DNA of 64,000 nucleotides from an uncultured Eubacteriales bacterium (lineage in GTDB: Bacteria > Bacillota > Clostridia > Oscillospirales > Ruminococcaceae), in NCBI GenBank assembly GCA_900314975.1, contig OMXI01000001.1, positions 62,001 through 126,000 on the forward strand, given 5' to 3'. The position numbers and the translations under genes are program-made. Below are positions 8,379 through 16,794 of this stretch, in pieces (within the stretch, counting starts at the first letter, position 1; every line of letters begins with the position of its first letter). The notes under the pieces are model-generated. The model ran no database searches, was not told the origin of the DNA, and saw nothing but the letters and a program-made list of their open reading frames with translations.

Positions 8379-9944
8379 TCAATTCATAAGCGGGATAAGC
8401 AGCATTCCGCTGTGCGCCGTGCTGCCTGTGTCAAGCTCGTTCTCCTCCATTATTGCGGTAACGGATGTAGAATATTTCTTGGCTATATCCCATATATCGT
8501 CCTGCTCGCTGCAGTAGCAAAGCTTTACAGCGCAGCCGTCGTCACGCTTTTTGGGGCTGTCGGTCTTTACGGTTATATCACTCAAAAGCTGCTTTGCGGC
8601 GCTTGATGAAATATCTGCTCTTATTACGAGTTCTGCTGTGACATCTGCACTGTCGGGCTGTGTTATCCTGTATTCGCAGCCCTTAACGCAGACGCTTGGT
8701 TCGCAGATACAGGACGCAGCAGTGTCAAACTGTTCGGGCAGCGCAACGGTATGTTCAAACGGCTCCTGCGTTTCAAGAAAAACTGGTGTTCCGTTTTCGG
8801 TCTTTGCAAGCAGACTGAACTTGACGTTGCCGCTGATGACGAATGCATTTTGCTCGTCATCTATACGCACACCTGTGTTGTCGACACTTGCCCAGCTGTC
8901 GTAAACGCACTGTATGTTTTCATCGGGGCATTTAACGGCTGCGGTGACGACTTTGTTCTGCTCTATGGCTATCGGAACGCTTTCAAGGCTGCCGTCGGCA
9001 GTTTTCAAATCACATTCATAGCAGGTAGAGTATGCGTCTGTAACGACATCTGCGGTCTCGTACCTGACCGCCTCGCAGCTTACAAGCATTACAAGCTCAC
9101 ATTCAAGAGATGTCTGCGAATCGGCTGCGGGCATTATCTCGCAGCTTGAGGGAGTTATCCTCACGCTTGCCTCAAAGCTCTCGTCTATGCCGTCAACGTC
9201 GATTATCTGGCTGAACGGGACTGTGAATTTCATAGCAGATATGGTATCCTCGCCCGAAGAATCAACGCAGGTATAAAGCATTGTAAGATGTGCATCGCCC
9301 TTTGTGACCAGCTTGCCTGCTATCATCTTCTGCTCGGCAGGCTCGATAAAGCAGTCGGTCCTTATAACCTGTGTTACGGGCGGCTTGTCGGGCGCAAGCT
9401 CAAGCTGTTCTATGACGGTTACGCGCTTATCGGCTGTAAGGCGCTTTGCAGGGTATGTGAGCAGCTGCTTTTTCAGCTGTATGCTGCACCCTGATGCACC
9501 TGTTATGATGCTTTGCTTTTTCTCACACACTACCCTTACGCGTGAGGTGACTGCGCCGCGTATATCAAGTCTGCGTGGGCTGATAACACGGCAGTTTACA
9601 TAATCGCACCTTGATGTGATAAACACCGACGGGCTTGGGCAGTTGTCGGTAAGGTCAAGCGATTTGGTATAGTTCATTTTCTGCACTATGCAGTTTACCT
9701 TGCTGTCGCCCTCGCTGCAGTACAGCACTCTTGCGCTAACGCCAAGCTCAAATGTCAGCTTTCCGCCGTTTATCGTCTGTGACATCACACGGGTATCGAC
9801 CTCGCATTTGAGTATTCTGAAAATATCCGCGCAGTAGTCAGGCAGTACAAAGTCTTTTTCCACCGACTGTTCCACGCTGGTATCAAGTACGGTCTGACCT
9901 GCGCAGAATGTTTGCCGTTCAAGCTTAAATTCCATTGTATCCAT
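8379..9944 (-). CDS. SPOCS (DUF3794) and LysM domain sporulation protein
   Basis: A 521-residue protein with DUF3794/SPOCS domains, recognisable from VDTRVM and SARVLYC at the N terminus and related segments in the middle. A C-terminal LysM (about 470-521, DDIWDIAKKYSTSV, ending LLIPLMN) follows. Proteins of this architecture are typical of clostridial spore coat or exosporium and may bind spore cortex or cell wall through LysM. ATG 9944 is preferred over TTG 9950 because the GGAGG sits only three nt from the TTG. It is the first gene of a unit with spoIVA. No clear SigE or SigK promoter could be matched by eye; an isolated TATAAT lies at 10011-10016 on this strand. Confidence 0.85.
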   Translation of the reverse strand: MDTMEFKLERQTFCAGQTVLDTSVEQSVEKDFVLPDYCADIFRILKCEVDTRVMSQTINGGKLTFELGVSARVLYCSEGDSKVNCIVQKMNYTKSLDLTDNCPSPSVFITSRCDYVNCRVISPRRLDIRGAVTSRVRVVCEKKQSIITGASGCSIQLKKQLLTYPAKRLTADKRVTVIEQLELAPDKPPVTQVIRTDCFIEPAEQKMIAGKLVTKGDAHLTMLYTCVDSSGEDTISAMKFTVPFSQIIDVDGIDESFEASVRITPSSCEIMPAADSQTSLECELVMLVSCEAVRYETADVVTDAYSTCYECDLKTADGSLESVPIAIEQNKVVTAAVKCPDENIQCVYDSWASVDNTGVRIDDEQNAFVISGNVKFSLLAKTENGTPVFLETQEPFEHTVALPEQFDTAASCICEPSVCVKGCEYRITQPDSADVTAELVIRADISSSAAKQLLSDITVKTDSPKKRDDGCAVKLCYCSEQDDIWDIAKKYSTSVTAIMEENELDTGSTAHSGMLLIPLMN

Positions 9945-10023
9945 TTTCAAAAGCCTCCTGTTTCTCGTTGAGTTTTGCCTGCTAAAACAATATATTCGGC
10001 TTTTGCGGATATTATACCGACGG

Positions 10024-10060
10024 CAATAAAAAAAGAACCGAATGGCGATTTCGGTTCTTT
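10024..10060 (-). terminator. Intrinsic terminator after the YgjP-type gene
   Basis: On the minus strand AAAGAACCGAA pairs with TTCGGTTCTTT, followed by a T run. The 5' arm overlaps the TAA stop codon of the gene at 10059-10061. Confidence 0.88.
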
Positions 10061-10751
10061 ATTCATTCATTATGCTGCGCAGTCTTTTCCAATCGGGGCA
10101 GTACAGTGAAACCATATCCCAGAACGCTTTGCTGTGGTCCATATGCTTAATATGGCAAAGCTCGTGAACGCACACATACTCGATACACTCTCGCGGGAAC
10201 TGCACGGTTTTATAGTTTATCGCGATATTGCCCTTTGCGCTGCACGAGCCCCAGCGCGATGTCATTGATTTTACCGTGACCTTTGAAGGATACAGCCCTA
10301 CCCTTTGGCACATTGCGTTCATACAGTCAGTAATGGTTTTATATGCAAGCTCGTTTATAAAGGCATCGACCTGCGCTTTTTTGTAGCTTTGTGTGCTTTC
10401 GGGACGCACGGCTGTGACAAGCTCGTCTTCATCGAGATACGGCTTGAAATACTTCTCGCTGCATCTGTAGCTGATAGTATAGATTTTTCCGAGCAGCCTT
10501 ATTCTTTCGCCCTGCGCGTAGGTTTGCGGCAGACCGATACGGCTGCTGTTTTTTTGCTTTTGAGAGATTATCCACTCGCTGTTTGAGATAATCAAATCGT
10601 TTATCTCTTTATTTGAATATCCGTACGGCACGCGCACACGAAGCTCGTTCTCCACAAATGCAAGCGAAAGAGTTCTTCGTCTGCCGACATCAAGCACGAA
10701 CGGCTGAACGGTTCCGTCGGGCAAACGGATAGTATACTTTTGTCTGCTCAT
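10059..10751 (-). CDS. YgjP-like zinc metallopeptidase (M48/WLM type)
   Basis: A 230-residue cytoplasmic protein of the YgjP/DUF45 family. The C-terminal half holds SMTSRWGSCS, typical of this family, and the zinc-binding helix HELCHIKHMDHSKAFW with the two HExxH histidines. YgjP proteins are predicted metal-dependent hydrolases, often found near restriction or housekeeping genes, and their substrate is not settled. Its ATG at 10751 overlaps the TGA of the upstream SH3 protein by one base (TGATG), so the two are translationally coupled. Confidence 0.87.
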   Translation of the reverse strand: MSRQKYTIRLPDGTVQPFVLDVGRRRTLSLAFVENELRVRVPYGYSNKEINDLIISNSEWIISQKQKNSSRIGLPQTYAQGERIRLLGKIYTISYRCSEKYFKPYLDEDELVTAVRPESTQSYKKAQVDAFINELAYKTITDCMNAMCQRVGLYPSKVTVKSMTSRWGSCSAKGNIAINYKTVQFPRECIEYVCVHELCHIKHMDHSKAFWDMVSLYCPDWKRLRSIMNE

Positions 10752-11242
10752 CAGTACAGAAATGATGACTGGATATAGCCTGTAAGCTGACCAGTGACAT
10801 TGAGGAAGGTTACCTTTGACCAGCCGCTGTCAAGCGTTTCAAGCACATCTACCTCGATATTTGGCGACATAACTATGACGTTCTCTGCCTGCTCGTCAGG
10901 CTCTTGCTTAAGGTATGTAACATCAAGCACTTTCATTTTGACGACTGCCTGCGTTGTAGTTGCTGGTGTGGTGGTCGTCGGCGGTGCGGTAGTTGTAACG
11001 GGTACTGTGGTCGTTACTGCACCAGGGACTGCGCTGTTATCGGATGATACGGTCTGCGTTGCGGATATAGTTGCTGTGTCGATACCCTCTGCCATAGTTT
11101 TTGAATTGCTGACAAAAAGTGCTTTTGACACAAGCACGACAACGCACATCAAAAATATGCCCAACACAACGATAGCAGCTGCGCCTCTGGGGTTTATCTT
11201 TGCCACGATAGGCGTTTTTCTTTTACGGACATTCTTGTTCAT
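10751..11242 (-). CDS. Membrane-anchored SH3-like domain protein
   Basis: A 163-residue protein with a basic cytoplasmic N terminus, one membrane helix (about 23-45), a Thr/Pro-rich linker (about 75-105, mainly TTT and TP repeats) and a C-terminal SH3-like domain (about 108-163, with EPDEQAENV and LDSGWSKV). The topology places the SH3 domain outside, where such domains usually bind wall peptides. ATG 11242 has GGAGT upstream; an ATG six codons earlier is less well placed. It is first in a two-gene unit with the metallopeptidase, transcribed from a perfect promoter at 11286-11314. Confidence 0.8.
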   Translation of the reverse strand: MNKNVRKRKTPIVAKINPRGAAAIVVLGIFLMCVVVLVSKALFVSNSKTMAEGIDTATISATQTVSSDNSAVPGAVTTTVPVTTTAPPTTTTPATTTQAVVKMKVLDVTYLKQEPDEQAENVIVMSPNIEVDVLETLDSGWSKVTFLNVTGQLTGYIQSSFLY

Positions 11243-11285
11243 ATATTTGACTCCAGACATAAAGAGTGATAATTCTGCACTTTTA

Positions 11286-11314
11286 ATTATATTCCTTTAC
11301 GGCTTTTTTGTCAA
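11286..11314 (-). promoter_or_regulatory. Promoter of the SH3 protein and YgjP unit
   Basis: Minus-strand TTGACA (11309-11314), 17 bp, TATAAT (11286-11291): a perfect consensus. Confidence 0.9.
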
Positions 11315-11332
11315 TAGATGTTTTATGGCACA

Positions 11333-11360
11333 AAAAAAGTGCGCCCGAAAGCGCACTTTG
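11333..11360 (-). terminator. Intrinsic terminator after the zinc-ribbon protein
   Basis: AAAGTGCGC pairs with GCGCACTTT around TTTCGG, with a seven-T run on the minus strand. It lies between the gene end and the next promoter. Confidence 0.9.
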
Positions 11361-11369
11361 CAGTTGATA

Positions 11370-12296
11370 TTAAACAGGCTTTCCGCAGCCTTTGCAGAAC
11401 TTTGCATTCTCTGCAAGAACGGTACCGCACTCGGGGCAGACCTTTGGAAGTCCTGCAGCGGGCTGCTCGGTCTTTTCGGTAATCGGTGCGAAGGTATCTG
11501 CATCGTTCTTTTCAGGCTTGGGCATAAAGGTATTTACCTCGTCCATAAGCGGCGCGCTTGCGGGTACTGCTGTATCCTGCGGTCTTGCGAACGGCGACTG
11601 TGTATTGCCGCTTAATGCGCCGAAAGGTGCTGTGCCAAAACCGCCCATAGTGTTGTTATTGTTGTTAAAGCCCTGCGGCTGACCAAAGCCCTGATTCATA
11701 TTCTGATTGAACTGATTCTGCGGTGCAAAGCCCTGCTGTACAGGCTTTTGCTTTACCTTGACGGGAACGTAGGTAACCTCTGTCGGCTTTTCGCCCGATG
11801 CTTTGACTACGAGCATAAGTCCGCAAAGTAAGAACAGTACAGCTGCGCAAAGCGGCAGGATGTATACCAGGATGATACACAGATCGCGGAACTTGAGGTT
11901 GTCTGCGCCGTTGGAATAATACTTATGTGCGCCCGACTTAAAGTAGTCAAGCATATCAATAAACGGTGCGATAGAAACAACTACAGGAACAAGCACATAA
12001 AGTGAGCCAAAGCCCTGACCGATGTTCTTCTTGCGCTTTGAGCTGAACGCTGCTACCATAAGCACAACGGACATTACAAGGAACAAGAGCGAATACTGTG
12101 ATGATACGATATAGCTCTTAAAGGTCTTTACAAGGAGATAGTCGATCTTATTGCTGAAGATCATGTTGTAGATCAGCTTGCCCAGAGGCTCCAAAAGCGA
12201 GCCGATAAGGGCGATAACGAGTGCTATGATACTGAAAACACGGATAATGCCGTTTGCATTGGTAAGCTTTTTGTAGGCTCTGTTTATGGTATCCAT
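11370..12296 (-). CDS. Four-helix membrane protein with C-terminal zinc ribbon
   Basis: A 308-residue protein of unknown function. It shows four hydrophobic segments (about 15-45, 65-85, 98-118 and 140-168), then an Asn/Gln/Gly-rich flexible stretch (about 190-215, including NNNNN), and a C-terminal zinc ribbon with CPECG and CKGCG. This combination (membrane bundle, low-complexity tail, treble-cysteine ribbon) is common in Clostridia but uncharacterised. ATG 12296 is chosen because GGAAAGGA lies about ten nt upstream; a TTG at 12317 sits within that site. The gene has its own promoter, located inside the trailer of yfhO. Confidence 0.75.
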   Translation of the reverse strand: MDTINRAYKKLTNANGIIRVFSIIALVIALIGSLLEPLGKLIYNMIFSNKIDYLLVKTFKSYIVSSQYSLLFLVMSVVLMVAAFSSKRKKNIGQGFGSLYVLVPVVVSIAPFIDMLDYFKSGAHKYYSNGADNLKFRDLCIILVYILPLCAAVLFLLCGLMLVVKASGEKPTEVTYVPVKVKQKPVQQGFAPQNQFNQNMNQGFGQPQGFNNNNNTMGGFGTAPFGALSGNTQSPFARPQDTAVPASAPLMDEVNTFMPKPEKNDADTFAPITEKTEQPAAGLPKVCPECGTVLAENAKFCKGCGKPV

Positions 12297-12317
12297 ATTT
12301 TTATCTGTCCTTTCCAA

Positions 12318-12352
12318 TAAAAAAATCAGAGGCGAGAGCTTGTCTCACCTCT
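12318..12352 (-). terminator. Terminator of the csbB-like/yfhO unit
   Basis: Minus-strand hairpin AGAGG-GAGA...TCTC-CCTCT (12328-12352), followed by a seven-T run (12319-12325). The start site predicted from the promoter at 12356-12384 falls inside the 5' arm. Confidence 0.8.
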
Positions 12353-12355
12353 AAT

Positions 12356-12384
12356 ATTTTAACGCATATAAATACCTTTGTCAA
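12356..12384 (-). promoter_or_regulatory. Promoter of the zinc-ribbon protein
   Basis: Minus-strand TTGACA (12379-12384), 17 bp, TAAAAT (12356-12361). Transcription would begin near 12349, within the terminator stem of the upstream unit. Confidence 0.8.
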
Positions 12385-12436
12385 TAGTTAATAAAAAATA
12401 TTATTATCAAAACAGGTCACAAAATGCGGTAATCTG

Positions 12437-15385
12437 TCATTCGTCGGCAGGCGCTTGTTCATCGCTTTCGCACTCGTCGGGCAAAGGCTCTGATTCGGGC
12501 TCGCTTGGCTCCCCGGTATCATCAGATTCCTCGTCTGTCTGTTCCTGCTGCGCATCTGCCTCGTCATCGGGTTCATCTTGTGGAAGGTCATCGGGATTAA
12601 GCTGTACCTTTTTGAGCAGATGCCCTGCAAAGTTTATCTTTTTGACTTCCGAGAGGAACACGAACACCAGCAGTACGATTCCGAAGCCTGTAATGATAAG
12701 CGAATCGACATAATACTTTGGCAGGAACTTAAAGGTTATCTTGTTTTCGCCCTGCTCAAGAGGAACAATTATCAGACTGTCAAGCACCTTTTCCTGCTTG
12801 ACCTGCTTGCCGTTGACCTCAATTGTCCAGCCCTGCTCGTAGGGAATGGTAGTGAACAGGTACTGTCCGTCGGTTTCGGCTGTTGCGGTCGCTTCGATAT
12901 AGGTATCTTCAAACTTGGTGATATCCATTACTCTTTCCCGGAGCTTTGCGCAATCCTGTGAGAAGGTATCGTAGTCAAACGAGCAGAAGATATAATCCTT
13001 CCAGAATGCTTCGTTATCCTTATTGTCGATAGTGACTCTGACCCTTATAGTCTGACCCTCGTAGAAATCGCCGAGCTTGAGTATGGAGTAGTTGTCTCCC
13101 ACAAAGAACTGACCTGCAAAATCCATTGGCGTCATCATTTCGCTGTAGGTCTTTTCGTCCTGCACCCAAACGTTGCAGTTGCGCTCGTATACGGTCGGGA
13201 AATACATATAAAGCCCGCTGTCGCTGTCCATTTTCACGAGATAGTCAACGTGCGAATCGGTGACGGCGGTATTATCGACATAATACTTTGTATGTCCGTC
13301 AACGAGAGTTTCCTTGAACACGTTGTTAAGCTCTGCTTCCTCGCAGTCAAGCCTTGTGAAATAGCGCTTGTTCTTGCCTGTGAGGGCGCTGAACACGGCA
13401 TTCTGATTGGCAAACGGGTCATCATCGGTAAGCACGACATCAAAAATCTGCGTTCCCGTTACCATGCCAAGACCCAGCGCGTTGGGGTTGCGGTAGAACT
13501 TATAGGTAGAATCGTGCTGTTTAGTTTCGGTGGTGAGCTTATACTCATCAGGAATGTGTATCCTTGAATCAACGTAGGTGGTATTTCCCGTTTTCTCCAT
13601 AAGGTACCTTATATCAAACAGCGCGTCTGTAAGGTAGGTCGCACCGTCATACTTGGTATAGTGACCGCCGTAGGCATAGCCCATTCTCTGAAGCATTTTC
13701 AGCGCGGGCGCGTTCATGGTAGAGCTTGAATGTGACACTCCCTTATAACCCGAGCCGATAGGGTCGTTTACTGTGCGGTGGAAGTTAGCTTCCATACGGT
13801 AGAAAGGGTCTTTATCAAAGTCCTCAATGGTTTTGACTGCCGCTCTTAAATCGGTAAAATACGGCTGATATGACGAATACTTGCTGTAGGCAACGTTTTT
13901 GTCTATCTTGCGGAAGGTATCTACGGCATTGGCATAAAGCTCAAAGCACATTACGCCCGCAAAGGCGACAGACACTATCTTTGACTTGGGGTATTTTCTC
14001 AAAAGGTGTATGAACAAAAAGCACACGCTCAATGCTATCATACCCACCCATATACCCTGAAGCACTACGGAATTCTTTCCGTCGACGGTAGTTGACTCGA
14101 ATATCTGGAAATGCTTATAGTTTTCACGCTCGCACCAGAACAGGAATATCATCAGTCCCGCGTAGACTCCGCCGACATTTTTCATTGTGATGCCGTCGAG
14201 GTTTTCAAAGGCTCTGAACGCCATATAGATCATCATAAACGAGAAGATGAAGGAATATCTGAACGGGAGCCACTGCGGTACCTGAAAGCCGTGCATTGCC
14301 ATATCCGCGGGCTTGATGTACATAAGTATTACAAGCAGTGCGGTAAGCACGCCGTTTGCGGTCTTTTCCTTTATGGTTATCTTTGTGTTCATAAAGAACA
14401 GCGGTACAAGGATAAGCGCGGCTGTCGAGCAGTATATCATTGGCAAGCCCTCGGGATAGACCGTATCGTAGGACATCGGGAAGAGCTTGGTCGCAAAGGT
14501 CAGAAAATCAAACTGCGTTGCAAGCGAGAAATCAGGCGTTGTAAAGTCAAATTTTCCGAGCTTGAGCGAGTTATAGACAGGGATCAGTACGAAAGAAGCA
14601 CACATAAGCGCGACTAACGTTCCGATACAGAAATAAAAGCACTTTTTAAAGAAATGCTGCGGGAGCTTTCTGTCGTTGTTTGAAAGGCAGGTATAGCAGA
14701 AATAGAAGAAAGTGAAAATACCCACCATGTAGCCGATATAAAAATGCGCTATGAACATCAGTGCAAGCGGTATGATGTATGGCAGCATTACGCCGTTGTT
14801 AACGAGCTTATTGACGCCCACGCATATAAGCGGCAGCAGTATAAGTGCATCAAGCCACATCGGGTCCATAAGCTGAACGACCATATAGCCCATAAGCGCA
14901 TAGACTGTCGGAAAAACTATAAGAGAGAGCTTTTTAGGCTCGCACGGCGATATCTTTTTAAGGAAAAATCTGAACGTTACAGCAGCTGAACCCACCTTTG
15001 CAAGCTGCACTATCATTATAGATACAGGCATCATTGCCCGCGGCAGCAGGTAGATTATAAGCATATACGGACTTGCGAGGTAATACGCAAAGATACCGAA
15101 CATTTCGCCGCTCAGATTGCGCGACCAGTCGTAGATGAAGCTGCCGTCGCCCCAGAAGGCATCGCGGTAAGCCTCGTAGTAGTAGACATACTGACCGTTG
15201 AGGTCAAGCACAAGTGCAGAGTTATCGCCAAAGGGAAATACCTTGAACACGGCATATGCCGCGAACAGTATCGCTGTGGGCAGAAAGAACGCTGCAAAGT
15301 ACCAGCGCTTATCATAGAACCAATGCCGCAGGCGCTGTGCAAAGCTGCCGTTTGCAGCTATTGACTTGTTTATCACTTCTTCCAT
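12437..15385 (-). CDS. yfhO: YfhO family multi-spanning membrane protein (probable GT-C glycosyltransferase)
   Basis: A 982-residue YfhO family protein with about a dozen membrane helices, mainly between residues 28 and 500, one near 900, and a large extracytoplasmic region between. The N-terminal loop after helix 1 carries DLNGQYVYYYEAYRD, typical of the family and consistent with a GT-C acidic motif. In Bacillus subtilis, YfhO transfers GlcNAc from the undecaprenyl-phosphate carrier made by CsbB to lipoteichoic acid. Here the start overlaps the end of a CsbB-like gene by 13 bp, matching that pair. The polymer modified in this organism is inference. An unusual Asp/Glu/Gln/Pro-rich tail of about 55 residues ends the protein. 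Confidence 0.9.
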   Translation of the reverse strand: MEEVINKSIAANGSFAQRLRHWFYDKRWYFAAFFLPTAILFAAYAVFKVFPFGDNSALVLDLNGQYVYYYEAYRDAFWGDGSFIYDWSRNLSGEMFGIFAYYLASPYMLIIYLLPRAMMPVSIMIVQLAKVGSAAVTFRFFLKKISPCEPKKLSLIVFPTVYALMGYMVVQLMDPMWLDALILLPLICVGVNKLVNNGVMLPYIIPLALMFIAHFYIGYMVGIFTFFYFCYTCLSNNDRKLPQHFFKKCFYFCIGTLVALMCASFVLIPVYNSLKLGKFDFTTPDFSLATQFDFLTFATKLFPMSYDTVYPEGLPMIYCSTAALILVPLFFMNTKITIKEKTANGVLTALLVILMYIKPADMAMHGFQVPQWLPFRYSFIFSFMMIYMAFRAFENLDGITMKNVGGVYAGLMIFLFWCERENYKHFQIFESTTVDGKNSVVLQGIWVGMIALSVCFLFIHLLRKYPKSKIVSVAFAGVMCFELYANAVDTFRKIDKNVAYSKYSSYQPYFTDLRAAVKTIEDFDKDPFYRMEANFHRTVNDPIGSGYKGVSHSSSTMNAPALKMLQRMGYAYGGHYTKYDGATYLTDALFDIRYLMEKTGNTTYVDSRIHIPDEYKLTTETKQHDSTYKFYRNPNALGLGMVTGTQIFDVVLTDDDPFANQNAVFSALTGKNKRYFTRLDCEEAELNNVFKETLVDGHTKYYVDNTAVTDSHVDYLVKMDSDSGLYMYFPTVYERNCNVWVQDEKTYSEMMTPMDFAGQFFVGDNYSILKLGDFYEGQTIRVRVTIDNKDNEAFWKDYIFCSFDYDTFSQDCAKLRERVMDITKFEDTYIEATATAETDGQYLFTTIPYEQGWTIEVNGKQVKQEKVLDSLIIVPLEQGENKITFKFLPKYYVDSLIITGFGIVLLVFVFLSEVKKINFAGHLLKKVQLNPDDLPQDEPDDEADAQQEQTDEESDDTGEPSEPESEPLPDECESDEQAPADE

Positions 15386-16326
15386 TTGTATCCTCCGCCG
15401 CTGAATGTGTCTTTTCTGACTATCTCTTTTATTATGTACCTCGGGCGCTGTTTTATCTCTTCATATATCTTTGAGATGTAAAATCCGATTATTCCGAGGC
15501 TGAACATTATGATGCTTGATGTGAAAAGCTGCAAAATGATGACTGTGGAGAATCCCGCAGATGCGTCACCGAAAAATTTGTTGTAAAGGGTGTTGATGCC
15601 CATTATCACCGAGATGATGAACGTGATGATACCGCAAACGGTGACTATCTGAAGCGGTGCGGATGTGAACGAGGTGATGTTGTTGAGCGCAAACTTTATC
15701 AGCTTGCCGACCGTCCACTTGCTTTCGCCGACCTCTCTGTCGCGCACATCAAAGTACACCTGCTCGGTCTTGTAGCCTACCCAGCTTGACATGGCTCTGA
15801 AAAACGTAAGGCGCTCGGGCATTGCGTTGAGCGAGTCGACCACTGCTCTGTCCATCAGCTTGAAATCGCTCGCGGCGCGCATATCAAGCCCGCTGGAGCC
15901 GTTTATCATTTTGTAGAAAAGGTGCGAAAAGGCTTTGTAGACAAAGTTTTCTTTTCCCCTTGACTTTTTTCTGCCCTCGACAACATCTACGTCGTTGTTC
16001 TTCCAGATGTTGTACATTTCTATGATGACCTCGGGCGGAAACTGCAGATCGCAGTCAAGCAATACGCAGGCATCGCCCTTTGCGACTTCAAGTCCTGCGA
16101 AGATAGCACTTTCCTTACCGAAGTTCCTTGAAAAGTTCACGCCGACTATATGCTGCCTTGACTGTGCAAGACCGTTTATCATTTCCCACGTTTTATCGCT
16201 CGAGCCGTCATTTACAAATACAAGCTCGTAATCTATGGCGTTATCCTCAAGAAGCTGTGACACTGTATCAGCCGCTCTTACAACGTTGCCCTCCTCGTTA
16301 TAGCTCGGTATTATAACAGAAAGCAA
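15373..16326 (-). CDS. GT2 glycosyltransferase, CsbB/GtrB type (undecaprenyl-phosphate sugar synthase)
   Basis: A 317-residue membrane-attached family 2 glycosyltransferase. It starts MLSVIIPSYNEEGNV, carries FVNDGSSD and the metal-binding LLDCDLQFPP, and ends in two membrane helices (about 230-255 and 265-295) and a basic tail. Enzymes of this type load a single sugar onto undecaprenyl phosphate at the cytoplasmic face. The true start is TTG 16326, with AAGGGGAG eight nt upstream; the in-frame extension is not translated because it lacks a ribosome site. It is coupled to yfhO by a 13-bp overlap and driven by a perfect promoter at 16384-16412. Confidence 0.9.
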   Translation of the reverse strand: MLSVIIPSYNEEGNVVRAADTVSQLLEDNAIDYELVFVNDGSSDKTWEMINGLAQSRQHIVGVNFSRNFGKESAIFAGLEVAKGDACVLLDCDLQFPPEVIIEMYNIWKNNDVDVVEGRKKSRGKENFVYKAFSHLFYKMINGSSGLDMRAASDFKLMDRAVVDSLNAMPERLTFFRAMSSWVGYKTEQVYFDVRDREVGESKWTVGKLIKFALNNITSFTSAPLQIVTVCGIITFIISVIMGINTLYNKFFGDASAGFSTVIILQLFTSSIIMFSLGIIGFYISKIYEEIKQRPRYIIKEIVRKDTFSGGGYKWKK

Positions 16327-16383
16327 TTTATTCTCCCCTTTCTGCGTCCTGAATGCAGGCGCAAATATATTACATGCTCTTTT

Positions 16384-16412
16384 ATTATATAACATAAATA
16401 CCTTATTGTCAA
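16384..16412 (-). promoter_or_regulatory. Promoter of the csbB-like/yfhO unit
   Basis: Minus-strand TTGACA (16407-16412), 17 bp, TATAAT (16384-16389): a perfect consensus. Confidence 0.9.
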
Positions 16413-16485
16413 TCTTTTTGGACAGTTAATGTGGCGCGTGCGCAGACGGATATGTTATATTTCCTTTAAAAGTGCGCCTTTGTGC

Positions 16486-16514
16486 TTGACAAGCGCAAAT
16501 GTTTGTGATATAAT
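16486..16514 (+). promoter_or_regulatory. Promoter of the ileS T-box transcript
   Basis: TTGACA (16486-16491), 17 bp, TATAAT (16509-16514): a perfect consensus. It gives a leader of about 270 nt before ileS. Confidence 0.92.
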
Positions 16515-16520
16515 TTTTCT

Positions 16521-16746
16521 ATATTTGAAAGACTGTGACGAAGACAGTATGCTTTGACGGGAACGTTTCAGCGAGCCGTATGACAGTGCGAGTGCGGCAC
16601 AAGTACCATAAGCAGAATATCACTTCCGAGTTGCAAGGCTGAAAAAGCAGTAAGCCGCGCCGTTTCTTTTCGCGTTAGGAAAAGCTCGTACTATCACGTA
16701 TGATGAAAACAGGTGGTTGCGTAAGCTATGCTTTCGTCCTTTTTTC
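16521..16746 (+). promoter_or_regulatory. T-box riboswitch (isoleucine) upstream of ileS
   Basis: The leader has T-box landmarks. A Stem I base contains GACTGTGACGAAGACAGTATG (shown here in part as GACGAAGACAG). A specifier-loop candidate ATC (16619-16621, isoleucine) lies in GAATATCACTTCCGAG. The T-box bulge region AGGTGGTTGCG (16711-16721) includes TGGT, which can pair with the ACCA end of tRNA-Ile. A terminator closes with CGTCCT and a T run (16735-16745). Uncharged tRNA-Ile should favour the antiterminator and allow ileS transcription. The core is TGGTTGCG rather than the usual TGGNACCGCG, so the antiterminator is slightly non-canonical. Confidence 0.88.
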
Positions 16747-16794
16747 TGGGGCGGGAGTTTTTTTATTGTAAACTTTTGAAAGGAAAGAAAAGCC

